A stretch of 64,000 nucleotides of DNA from the NCBI GenBank assembly GCA_018660835.1, contig JABJJN010000089.1, forward strand, positions 62,001 to 126,000, written 5' to 3'. This stretch comes from Gemmatimonadota bacterium. Lineage in GTDB: Bacteria > Latescibacterota > UBA2968 > UBA8231. Both the position numbers and the translations under genes were made by a program. Shown piece after piece: positions 54,911-62,552 of the stretch. The notes beneath the pieces were generated by a model that worked only from the letters and a program-made list of their open reading frames with translations, made no database searches and was not told the origin of the DNA. Position 1 is the first letter of the stretch. Every line of letters starts with the position of its first letter.

Positions 54911-55810
54911 ATGACCACGAGCCAACCGCACAACTGGGAACACCTCGTCGAGCACGCCGCTTTCAGCCCGCGTGATACGTCTGAGGGCATCGTCTTTCGC
55001 GACAAGATGTGGCTGAGCAATGCCTACCACCACGGCAACGTGTTGGTCCGCGATCTGTGGAATTCCACCGACGGCATCAATTGGACGCAGGTCAGTGACG
55101 ACACGCCCTACGATGGCTACAGTGAGATGGTCGTGTTTGGGGACCGGCTTTTCGCGGTCAAGGAAAGTGTCTGGGTCTCCGACGACGGAGAGCACTGGAC
55201 GAAGATCCTCGACAAGACCCCCTTCGGAATGGTCGGCTATGGCGAATTGATCGTCTACAAGGGGAGGATGTGGCAGATCGGCCCCGGGCCCGAAGTCTGG
55301 TCATCCATGGACGGACAACACTGGGAGTGCGCCACAGATGCCGCCGCCTGCGGTGATCGACGTGCCAGTGCAACGATGCTCTTCGACGACAAGCTCTGGC
55401 GTATCGCCGGCAACAGCGAGCAGGAGAACTCTCCCGTCGAAAAAGGGTATCCGAACTTCACGACATACAACGATGTGTGGTGTTCGACGGATGGCGCCGA
55501 ATGGACACAGGTCCTCGAACACGCGCCCTGGACGCCGCGCATGTGGTGCCAAGGCAGAGCTTATGCCGGCGCCCTCTGGCTGATCGGCGGGTTCGACAAC
55601 GCAAACCACACCAACCTCGGCGACGTCTGGTATACGCGCGACGGGGTGACGTGGACCGAGTTCACCTCAGATCCCGTCTTCGCACCACGCCACGAACCCA
55701 CCCTCTACTCGGCCCACGATTCCCTCTGGGTCGTGGCGGGCAACACCTGGCCCGTCGTCAACGATGTCTGGCGACTGACCCTGCCCAGGGGGTGGGATTC
55801 TCCCAGCTGA
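54911..55810 (+). CDS. Kelch/sialidase-like beta-propeller protein
   Basis: A 299-residue protein with about five propeller repeats, each with a pattern like WVSDDGEHWTKI, VWCSTDGAEWTQVL, VWYTRDGVTWTEF and ALWLIGGFDNA, recalling BNR/Asp-box (SxDxGxTW) repeats of sialidases plus Kelch blades. No catalytic sialidase residues are identifiable and no signal peptide is present, so a binding or scaffolding role is possible. GAGGA lies eight bases before ATG 54911, and the gene starts four bases after the preceding stop, so it belongs to the sugar operon. Confidence 0.7.
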   Translation: MTTSQPHNWEHLVEHAAFSPRDTSEGIVFRDKMWLSNAYHHGNVLVRDLWNSTDGINWTQVSDDTPYDGYSEMVVFGDRLFAVKESVWVSDDGEHWTKILDKTPFGMVGYGELIVYKGRMWQIGPGPEVWSSMDGQHWECATDAAACGDRRASATMLFDDKLWRIAGNSEQENSPVEKGYPNFTTYNDVWCSTDGAEWTQVLEHAPWTPRMWCQGRAYAGALWLIGGFDNANHTNLGDVWYTRDGVTWTEFTSDPVFAPRHEPTLYSAHDSLWVVAGNTWPVVNDVWRLTLPRGWDSPS

Positions 55811-55841
55811 GCGTCGGCCCGCGTGTTTATGGTCTGATTTC

Positions 55842-56216
55842 CTACACCTTGGCACTGATGAAGAGAAACTTCAACGGCGTGTCCCCCACCTGCTCGTGCT
55901 TGTGGAAAACATCCTTCGGCAGAAACACACTGTCTCCCGCCACAAGCTGATACGTCTCTTCCCCCACTGTCACCTGCATCTCGCCTTCCAGTAGATAGAA
56001 GAACTGTTCCTGATCACTGTGGGCGTGGCCATCGCCCGACACACCACCCACCTCGTATTCATTCGTATGAATCGTGAGTCGTTCCGAGTTGATCGCCTCG
56101 GGTCGCTCAGCATTAGACGCCCCCGGTCCCAGCACAACGCGGGAGATACTGCCGGGGTGACCGTGGTTTTCGGCGGGTTGTTCGAAGCACTTTCGTACGC
56201 AATACGTATCAGACAC
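55842..56216 (-). CDS. Cupin_2 domain protein
   Basis: A 124-residue single cupin. Motif 1 is SGDGHAHSDQEQFFYLLEGEMQV (His, His and Glu metal ligands) and motif 2 is LVAGDSVFLPKDVFHKHEQ (His ligand). It is probably a small metal-dependent enzyme or sensor of unknown substrate. A GTG start at 56216 has GGAGG five bases upstream. It lies convergent to the sugar operon. Confidence 0.85.
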   Translation of the reverse strand: MSDTYCVRKCFEQPAENHGHPGSISRVVLGPGASNAERPEAINSERLTIHTNEYEVGGVSGDGHAHSDQEQFFYLLEGEMQVTVGEETYQLVAGDSVFLPKDVFHKHEQVGDTPLKFLFISAKV

Positions 56217-56294
56217 AGGGGCCTCCGTCGTAGGGTCTGGGTGTTGGACCTACGAAGAAAGGTCCAGAGTGCTTCCTCGCGCCATGGCTACCTT

Positions 56295-56326
56295 CGTTGC
56301 ACGCAACCTTCTCTACGTTGCACGCA
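56295..56326. repeat. Two direct copies of CGTTGCACGCA, 21-base spacing
   Basis: Identical 11-base copies at 56295-56305 and 56316-56326. The second overlaps the 3' end of the methyltransferase gene. The meaning is unknown; a fragment of a local duplication is the simplest reading. Confidence 0.45.
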
Positions 56327-57068
56327 GCATCGCAATAGGAATGTCGAAGGCGTAGGGCGATGTGCGGATATGGAAGACGTCGCGAATCGCTTCTGTGGCG
56401 TGATCGAACATGTGGCGCAGCATGACACGCGCCTCACTGGCCGTCGACATACGATCCGTCCAATCGTCGAAGGGCAACTCAATCGGCCACTGACCCACAG
56501 GCTCAGCCGCCAGCCCCGCCTCTGCAAACATCGCCTGCCACTGCGAAATACTGAAGTCGCGCACGTGCGACGGATCGCGAAGCAGCTCGATGCTGTTGAG
56601 GAACGTATCCTGCGCCGGATCCTCGGGTGCGACACTATCCACCCACAGCACACATCCACCCGGTCGCAACACGCGCGTTGCCTCACGCACCGCTGCCGCA
56701 GGATCGGCGAAGTGGTGCGCACACACACGGCACGTGACGACATCAAAGGAATCGTCTGCGTAGGCTAGTTGCTGCGCATCTCCTTCTTCGAAAGTCACAT
56801 TCGTGATCTGCCGCTCCTGAGCCAGTTGGTGCGCCTGCTCCAACATCTGCGTCGTCAGATCGATGCCCACCACATGCTCTGCTCCTGGTGCCACAGCCAG
56901 CGCCGTATGGCCCGTGCCTGTGCCCAGATCCAGCACACGTTCACTGCCTTTGAGTTGGGCCGCTTCGCGCAGAGCATCGAGATCCGGCGCCTTGCTGTGG
57001 TACTTGCTGGTGCGATAGCTGCCCGCATTCGTACTGAACTGGTGTTGGATCGACTCGACGCGGTCCAT
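56313..57068 (-). CDS. UbiE/COQ5-type SAM-dependent methyltransferase
   Basis: A 251-residue methyltransferase with the SAM motif VLDLGTGTGHTALAV, acidic ribose-binding Asp in VVGIDLTTQMLEQA, DAQQLAYADDSFDVVTC, and VRVCAHHF, the catalytic-region wording typical of the Methyltransf_11 family. The substrate is unknown. AAGGA lies nine bases before ATG 57068. It diverges from the MarR gene across a 90-base palindrome-rich region, so MarR probably controls it. Confidence 0.88.
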   Translation of the reverse strand: MDRVESIQHQFSTNAGSYRTSKYHSKAPDLDALREAAQLKGSERVLDLGTGTGHTALAVAPGAEHVVGIDLTTQMLEQAHQLAQERQITNVTFEEGDAQQLAYADDSFDVVTCRVCAHHFADPAAAVREATRVLRPGGCVLWVDSVAPEDPAQDTFLNSIELLRDPSHVRDFSISQWQAMFAEAGLAAEPVGQWPIELPFDDWTDRMSTASEARVMLRHMFDHATEAIRDVFHIRTSPYAFDIPIAMLRAT

Positions 57069-57095
57069 GGAATATGTTCCTTAAACAGGATTGAT

Positions 57096-57120
57096 GATTA
57101 ATTCAGATTATAATTAATCT
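57096..57120. promoter_or_regulatory. Palindromic operator/-10 overlap in MarR-methyltransferase divergent promoter
   Basis: GATTAATT (57096-57103) is repeated as AATTAATC (57112-57119), an inverted pair with an 8-base spacer. Inside lies the self-complementary ATTATAAT (57107-57114), which gives a perfect TATAAT -10 box on both strands. A MarR dimer here would block RNA polymerase in both directions. A further TTAAC...GTTAA pair follows at about 57124-57142. Confidence 0.7.
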
Positions 57121-57158
57121 ACGTTAACTTAACTAAGGTTAATCACAGGAGCCCCGTC

Positions 57159-57599
57159 GTGCAACCCGATCCCGCGCATCGCGCCATCGCCAGTCTGCAG
57201 CGTCTGAGCGAAGTCTTTACGACCCGTCGGCAACAGCTTGCTGGCGAGGCAACCATCACCGAGGCGCAGTGGCGTGTCCTGGAAGAGGTGAGCGGTGAGA
57301 ATTTTCTCCCCTCCATGTTTGCACGGCAACGTGCCATCACGGCCGCCGCCGTGTCACGTACCCTCCGCCAGTTGTCGGAGATGGGCTTCGTAAAGTCGAC
57401 GATCGGCACAGATGATGGTCGCCAGCGATTGTATCAGGTGACTGCAAAGGGCCAACGAGCGATGCAGAAGATTCATCAAGCTCGTGAGGATGCGGTGAAT
57501 TCTGTCTGGTCTACCCTGTCGGCGAGGGATCTGACGACCTTCGCCAAGCTCTCCGAGCAACTCGCCGAGCGGCTGGAGGAATACGCCGCTCGACACTGA
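57159..57599 (+). CDS. MarR family transcriptional regulator
   Basis: A 146-residue winged-helix repressor. The DNA-binding core is EAQWRVLEEVSGENFLPS (helix 2), AAAVSRTLRQLSEMGFVKST (recognition helix) and DDGRQRLYQVTAKGQRAMQ (the DxRxx-like wing with the MarR signature), flanked by dimerisation helices. The start is GTG 57159 with AGGAG seven bases upstream. It should bind the divergent palindrome and respond to a small aromatic or other ligand, controlling itself and the methyltransferase. Confidence 0.9.
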   Translation: MQPDPAHRAIASLQRLSEVFTTRRQQLAGEATITEAQWRVLEEVSGENFLPSMFARQRAITAAAVSRTLRQLSEMGFVKSTIGTDDGRQRLYQVTAKGQRAMQKIHQAREDAVNSVWSTLSARDLTTFAKLSEQLAERLEEYAARH

Positions 57600-57655
57600 G
57601 CATTTGCTCTGACAGCGGCGGCACTATCTCTTTGCCAGATCATGAAGGTATTGGG

Positions 57656-59611
57656 ATGAATAACAGAGATTCACCAGGCGTTGCAGCCGACGCAAACCAC
57701 GTGCGCCCAGCACGTGCGTTGCTTGTGGGCGCAATCATGGCGGCTCTGATCTCCTTCTGGGGACCCTACAACAGCCTCGTCGTCACCGGCTCGTATCTGA
57801 CCATCGACTTTACCACGGCGGCGGCAATCCTCGTCCTGTTCTTCATCGCCCTTTTCATCAACAGTTTCCTGCGCCGCTTCATTCCGAGCCAGTCCCTGAC
57901 CTCGGGCGAATTGTCGATCACCTATCTCATGTCGGCCATCGCCTGCTCTATCTGTACGATGGGCCTGACCCTCTATCTGATTCCGATCCTTCCTGCGCTT
58001 CAATACCTGTCCTCCGACGAGAATCAGTGGGCGCAGGAATTGCAGCCATACGTCCCCCACTGGCTCGTACCGCAAAGCGACGACGCTATTCGTGGTTTTT
58101 ACGAGGGCGTCTCACAGGGCCAGCCCATTCCCTGGATGGCCTGGATTAAACCACTGCTGGCATGGGCTCCGGTCATTCTCGGACTCTACATGGTCATGAT
58201 CGCCCTGGCCGTGCTGTTTCGTCGTCAGTGGATCGAACACGAACGACTCGCCTATCCCCTGGCACAGCTCCCCCTGACGATGGCTTCCCAGGAACCGAAC
58301 CGGGCCCTGAATCGATTCTTCCGTAATCCGATCATGTGGGCAGGTTTTGCCCTGCCCTTCATTATCACGTCGGTGAATGGTCTCAACGCCTACTTCCATT
58401 TCATCCCAAAGGTCCTGCTGTCGACGAGCCTGTTCATCATTCCCGACATGCAGTCGCTGACGATCAACATCAGCTTCCCCATGATGGGTTTCGCCTATCT
58501 GACCCATCAAGAGGTCGCCCTCAGTCTCTGGCTCTTCTACCTGATCGGTTATGCCATCAGCGGTGTGTTCGCCAAATTCGGCATTGCTCGAACTATCGAC
58601 GTCGACATCTATACGCAGAACGATGGGGGCTCGATCATGGCCTTCGTCCAGTTCGGCGCCATGGTCACCCTCGTGGGCTACACCCTGTGGACAGCTCGTT
58701 CACACCTCCGACTGACTTGGAAGGCGGCCCTGCGTCCGGAGACGGGCTACAAGAATGACTTCTCCATGCGCGGCGTGTATTTGCTGCTCATCGTCGGACT
58801 CGTGCTGATGACGGGCTGGTTCGTCGCCATCGGCGTGCCTCTTTGGGCTGGATTGTTCTTCGTCCTTGTCGCGGCGGGGACCTTCTTAGGCATCACACGA
58901 ATCCTGTGCGAATCCGGCCTGGCCGCCATGCGGGCTCAGTTGATCACACCCACCGTCGTGAGTTCGACCTTCGGCACCGCCGCCCTCGGCGAGTCAGGCA
59001 CCATCGGCGTGTTGTCCTATGGGCAGGTGTGGATGAGCGACGTGCGCACCTTCGTCATGGCCGCCGTTGCCAACGGTCTGAAGCTGACCGAATCGATTTC
59101 ACGCAAGGGCGTCGTGCTGTGGGCCATGCTTCTCGCCGTGCTGATCGGGATCGTCGTCTCCGTGTGGACGACCCTCTACTATGCCTATCAGAGTGGCGCC
59201 AACAATGCCAACACGTGGTTCTTCATCAATGGACCGCGCTGGACCTTCGACTTCGCCTCCCAGTACATGCGCAATCCCTCCGGCCCTGATTTTGCCGGCC
59301 TCGGCCTGATGGGCGTGGGCGCCGTGATCATGGGGATTCTCTACTACGTGCGCATTCACTTCCTCGCCTTCCCCGTGCATCCCATGGGATTGGCCGTGTC
59401 GCAGATGATGCTGACCCGTCACATGTGGTTCAGCGTCTTCCTAGTGTGGCTCATCAAGGCCGTGCTGACGCGGTATGGGGGGCCCCGCCTGCTCGGCGCC
59501 GTGCGTCCCTTCTTCCTCGGGTTAATACTGGGGCAGTTTTCGGTGATCGCCTTCTGGCTCGCCATCGATGTGATCACGGGAGCACAAGGACACGGACTGT
59601 ATTGGGTGTGA
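57656..59611 (+). CDS. DUF6785/DUF6784-type polytopic membrane protein
   Basis: A 651-residue membrane protein with about 14 hydrophobic segments. The opening VGAIMAALISFWGPYNSLVV, the conserved EHERLAYPLAQLPL motif (around residue 195) and late HPMGLAVSQMMLT and YGGPRLLGAVRPFFLG regions match the DUF6785 family of uncharacterised transporters, distantly like oligopeptide (OPT) transporters. Such genes are frequent in Planctomycetes-like and Latescibacteria-like genomes. ATG 57656 has AAGG seven bases upstream; a TTG at 57632 would add eight polar residues. It follows the MarR gene by 56 bases. Confidence 0.8.
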   Translation: MNNRDSPGVAADANHVRPARALLVGAIMAALISFWGPYNSLVVTGSYLTIDFTTAAAILVLFFIALFINSFLRRFIPSQSLTSGELSITYLMSAIACSICTMGLTLYLIPILPALQYLSSDENQWAQELQPYVPHWLVPQSDDAIRGFYEGVSQGQPIPWMAWIKPLLAWAPVILGLYMVMIALAVLFRRQWIEHERLAYPLAQLPLTMASQEPNRALNRFFRNPIMWAGFALPFIITSVNGLNAYFHFIPKVLLSTSLFIIPDMQSLTINISFPMMGFAYLTHQEVALSLWLFYLIGYAISGVFAKFGIARTIDVDIYTQNDGGSIMAFVQFGAMVTLVGYTLWTARSHLRLTWKAALRPETGYKNDFSMRGVYLLLIVGLVLMTGWFVAIGVPLWAGLFFVLVAAGTFLGITRILCESGLAAMRAQLITPTVVSSTFGTAALGESGTIGVLSYGQVWMSDVRTFVMAAVANGLKLTESISRKGVVLWAMLLAVLIGIVVSVWTTLYYAYQSGANNANTWFFINGPRWTFDFASQYMRNPSGPDFAGLGLMGVGAVIMGILYYVRIHFLAFPVHPMGLAVSQMMLTRHMWFSVFLVWLIKAVLTRYGGPRLLGAVRPFFLGLILGQFSVIAFWLAIDVITGAQGHGLYWV

Positions 59612-59671
59612 GGCTTCCTATGCCCTCGCCGGCAATCACCCATTGGTGCTACGCCTGATTCAGGTGCAGCA

Positions 59672-60721
59672 TCACTCTCCGTGGATATGGGTGTCAGGCC
59701 GATAGCTGTGCCACGCGAACCATACCGCATATCTCGCGATCAGACCTGTGAGTTTCTTGCCCTTGTGCGGCCCTTGGATCGATTCGCCCGTCACCGGATG
59801 CCAGAGCGATGACGTCTCCTGATCGCGGAGATTCTCATCCTCGGTCAGGGCGAATTGAAGGGTCTGACCCTCCACTTCACGATTGAACACACGCACAGTA
59901 GAAAGATCGGCACTCAGATACACGAGGATGGGTGCATCTTCGAAGGTGTCCTGCACGAGGCGTTGTTGCGCCAATCGGCGCAACAGATACGCCCGGGCCT
60001 GGGCGTGCCCCTCGAGTCCCAGCACGAGGTCGTCCACCTGCACTGGCCCGCTTGCTGCTTGCGCAATGTACTCGAAGTGATCAGTGGCAAACCGTCGGTA
60101 GTAGGCTTTGGGTTTTACGTAGACCGTTGTCTGGGGATGCAACTGACGCCACTGCTCCCAGGTCGTCATGGTTGATGGCAATCGCTCGAGCTGGTGGCCC
60201 TCCATCGGTCCTTCGATCGCCCTGCCAAACAGTTGGCTCCAGCGCGAGTTGGTCTGCTTGTCGTAAAGAGTCAGCATGCCTTTGATCGCACCGAGCACAC
60301 CGAATTCATAAGGCTTATCGTCGAACATTCGGGCGTACACGACGCCGCTGTGGTTGATCGGTCACCAGGTGGGGGCGATGGGTAGACCGCCGAGTTCGTC
60401 GTTGACCACCTCATGCATGGGACCATTCATGTAGTTGACTGGATAGGCCCGCGCTTCACCATTGATCACAGCACCCATGACCAGATCATCTTCGGCCAAA
60501 TCCGCCTCTGTCGCGGATAGGATCTTCGGGTCCACATTCAGTGGAAAACCACCCTCTTTGGTGCGGGTAAACTGGGACATGTCCTGCGGTGCCCAGCCGT
60601 CGTACTCCTCGCTTTGCTCATCTGCCGAAACAGCACAACTGAGGCTAAAGGCCGCACCGAAGGCGACGAGTGTCGGCCACCAAAGGGGCCGGATGTCTGT
60701 GAGTCCAGTCTGCGTCATCAT
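59672..60721 (-). CDS. DUF3179 protein, predicted selenoprotein (UGA = Sec at codon 120)
   Basis: An exported protein of about 349 residues (signal peptide about 1-33, ending AVSADE). DUF3179 motifs run across an in-frame TGA at 60364-60362: GAVINGEARAYPVNYMN, VNDELGGLPIAPTW-U-P, then INHSGVVYARMFDD, GVLGAIKGMLTLYDKQTNSR, QLFGRAIEGPMEGHQLE and STMTTWEQWRQLHP. In standard DUF3179 proteins the motif is TxCPLC-S, so the TGA replaces the first Cys and Asn the second. About 230 family-like codons follow the TGA with no other stop. GGGAG lies eight bases before ATG 60721. A hairpin with a CGUGU loop follows the TGA. A tool that treats TGA as stop would call two genes. The function is unknown; a redox role is inferred. 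Confidence 0.87.
60332..60346 (-). promoter_or_regulatory. Candidate bacterial SECIS hairpin in the DUF3179 gene
   Basis: On the coding strand GGCGU (60346-60342) pairs perfectly with ACGCC (60336-60332) around loop CGUGU, whose second base is G. Twenty bases separate the UGA from the loop. A short outer AAC/GUU pairing (60355-60353 with 60326-60324) extends it. Distance and loop resemble the element in the peroxiredoxin gene (21 bases, loop CGUGAUC). Confidence 0.65.
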
Positions 60722-60838
60722 GTTTGCATCTCCCTGGTGCCATGGTTTTGAGACCATGAAAATCATAACTCGAGGTCACAGCCAGATACACCACGCCGAG
60801 GACGAATCTCGTGAGCCGATCGACGTCACCCATCACGA

Positions 60839-61774
60839 TCACGTCCAGTCGAACACGGTACCGCCCACCGACATGGGATCATCCCGCAGCCGATCGTAGA
60901 CCGCTACCGCATCATCGATGGGCACCACATCCGAGATCAACCCCTCGAGATCGAGCACCCCCGTCTGCGCCAGCTCCGTCACCGTCTGTAACGTGGGCTG
61001 ATCAAAGTGCGTCGATTGGAAAAACCCAATGCGGCGCATAGAAGCCCACAGAAAGTTATAGTCCACCCGTTCACGCCCGGCCACCAGCGCCACACGTGCG
61101 AAACGCGACAGAGGGGTGCACTTCGGATTCAACAGCGGGTCGAGCTCCACGCCTGCACACTCCAGCAGGGCCGTGCAGGACAGATCGGATTCAGCCTCCG
61201 CCGCATCCGCTCCCGTCAGATTCACCACTGCGTCCGCTCCCATACGCAGCGCGAGCTCGCGGCGATGATCAGTGCGTGATGCCACGGTCACGTGTGCGCC
61301 GAAGTGTTTTGCCGACTGGATCGCCATCAGACCAATGCCCCCAGCCCCGGTGACCAGCACCTGATCATGAGACGAGACCTCGATGCGGCGGGTGTTGAAG
61401 AATGACACGCCTGCCAGGCCTAGCATTGTTGCCGCCGCCTGGCCGAGTTCCTCCGGCACCTTGATGATGAGATCCGACTGCCGCGCCGTGTGAAGGGCCA
61501 CGTGTCCGGGATAGGTTCCTGTATAGACAATGTCTCCCACTGCGTGGTCGGTAATCTGCGCGCCTGTCTCAATCACCTCTGACACCGTCAGATACCCGAT
61601 CCGATTCGGCCACTTCTTGCCGCCATAGGGCCCACCCATCAGAAAACTGCGCTCCGTGCCATTGCTGATCCCGGAGAAACGTGTGCGTAGCAGCATCTGA
61701 TCGTCGCCGATCGTCGGCATGTCTTCATCGATGATCTGCGTCACACCTTGCTGCGTGAACATGACACCCTTCAT
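60839..61774 (-). CDS. Zinc-type alcohol dehydrogenase-like (MDR superfamily) oxidoreductase
   Basis: A 311-residue medium-chain dehydrogenase. The NAD(P) motif is VLVTGAGGIGLMAIQSAKHFG and a TVASRTDHR segment follows. The N-terminal catalytic domain (LLRTRFSGISNGTERSFLMG) lacks the usual zinc-binding Cys and His, and the four-cysteine structural zinc loop is absent, so it may be a zinc-independent reductase. The wording GISNGTERS is typical of a sugar-dehydrogenase-like MDR branch. ATG 61774 has AGGAG five bases upstream; an upstream extension to 61888 is unlikely to be coding. Confidence 0.85.
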   Translation of the reverse strand: MKGVMFTQQGVTQIIDEDMPTIGDDQMLLRTRFSGISNGTERSFLMGGPYGGKKWPNRIGYLTVSEVIETGAQITDHAVGDIVYTGTYPGHVALHTARQSDLIIKVPEELGQAAATMLGLAGVSFFNTRRIEVSSHDQVLVTGAGGIGLMAIQSAKHFGAHVTVASRTDHRRELALRMGADAVVNLTGADAAEAESDLSCTALLECAGVELDPLLNPKCTPLSRFARVALVAGRERVDYNFLWASMRRIGFFQSTHFDQPTLQTVTELAQTGVLDLEGLISDVVPIDDAVAVYDRLRDDPMSVGGTVFDWT

Positions 61775-61871
61775 CACGTCTCCTATTCCTTCTTCGTCAC
61801 GAGTGAACCAGGGTTCCCTTTGTTGATGGGAATGTACCGGGTATGCCAGTAACAGGCGTGACAGATTCGAG

Positions 61872-61916
61872 TTGACCAGGTAGACCAATTATGGTAGAGT
61901 AGGTCACATGGACCTA
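61872..61916 (+). promoter_or_regulatory. Promoter and operator of the toxin-antitoxin pair
   Basis: TTGACC (61872-61877), 17 bases, TAGAGT (61895-61900). A perfect inverted repeat TAGGTC/GACCTA with 5-base spacer (61900-61916) sits just after the -10, where an antitoxin complex would repress its own operon. GGAGG follows at 61918-61922, ten bases before the ATG. Confidence 0.65.
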
Positions 61917-61932
61917 CGGAGGATCCTGCAAA

Positions 61933-62166
61933 ATGATTGTGAACGTTTCAGAGGCAAAAGCTCAGCTATCCAAGCTGATAGATATGGTCTACCACGGCGA
62001 AGAAGTGGTGATTGCAAAGAACAATCTCCCCCTGGTGGACCTGGTAATCCACAAGCCCAAGGGAAAGCGGAAGCTAGGAATTCTCGCGGGGAAGTTCATC
62101 GTCCCGGACGACTTCATCGACGCGGATGAAGACATCGAGAGCATGTTCTATGAGACGCCCTCGTGA
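61933..62166 (+). CDS. Phd/YefM-type antitoxin
   Basis: A 77-residue antitoxin. The N-terminal IVNVSEAKAQLSKLIDMVYHGEEVVIAKNNLPL is the Phd/YefM DNA-binding fold, ending in a charged tail (DFIDADEDIESMFYE) that wraps the toxin. It represses its own promoter as a complex and neutralises the VapC-like toxin that follows, overlapping its start (GTGA). GGAGG ribosome-binding site ten bases upstream. Confidence 0.9.
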   Translation: MIVNVSEAKAQLSKLIDMVYHGEEVVIAKNNLPLVDLVIHKPKGKRKLGILAGKFIVPDDFIDADEDIESMFYETPS

Positions 62167-62534
62167 GACTCATTCTTGACACCCATATCCTCCTCTGGGC
62201 CCTGTCCGACCCGAAGCGAATCGCGAAGGATCGACTCGCCCAGATCGAGACGCAGGCGAACATCATTCACGTCAGCTCGGTCAGCATTGCCGAGCTGATG
62301 ATCAAGGCATCTCTTGGAAAAATTGAGGTCCCCTTCGATCCTGTGGAGATGATCACGACGTGCGGCTTCGAGTCGCTCGACTTCCGAAGTGAAGATGCTC
62401 TACTCTTGAAAGAATTACCCTTCCATCACCGCGACCCCTTCGACCGAATGCTCATCGCCCAGAGCATGGCGAACCAATACCCGATCATCTCAGATAATCG
62501 GAAGTTCAGCGCCTACGATTGCAGTGTGATCTAA
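62163..62534 (+). CDS. PIN-domain toxin (VapC-like ribonuclease)
   Basis: A 123-residue PIN-domain endoribonuclease. The acidic metal-binding residues are in place: Asp6 (LILDTHIL), Glu44 (SIAELMIKA), Asp91/Asp94 (HRDPFDRML) and Asp111 (ISDNRKF). It cleaves RNA to arrest growth when the antitoxin is degraded. Its GTG start overlaps the antitoxin stop (GTGA). The SLGKI and HHRDPFDRMLIAQ wording fits the PIN subfamily paired with Phd-type antitoxins. It seems complete and functional. Confidence 0.92.
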   Translation: MRLILDTHILLWALSDPKRIAKDRLAQIETQANIIHVSSVSIAELMIKASLGKIEVPFDPVEMITTCGFESLDFRSEDALLLKELPFHHRDPFDRMLIAQSMANQYPIISDNRKFSAYDCSVI

Positions 62535-62552
62535 CTCCACGGGGCCGATTCC

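Noticed and set aside
60362..60766. Separate short gene for the N-terminal half of DUF3179
   Set aside because: In phase with the next open frame across one TGA, with conserved residues continuing on both sides; better explained as one selenoprotein gene.
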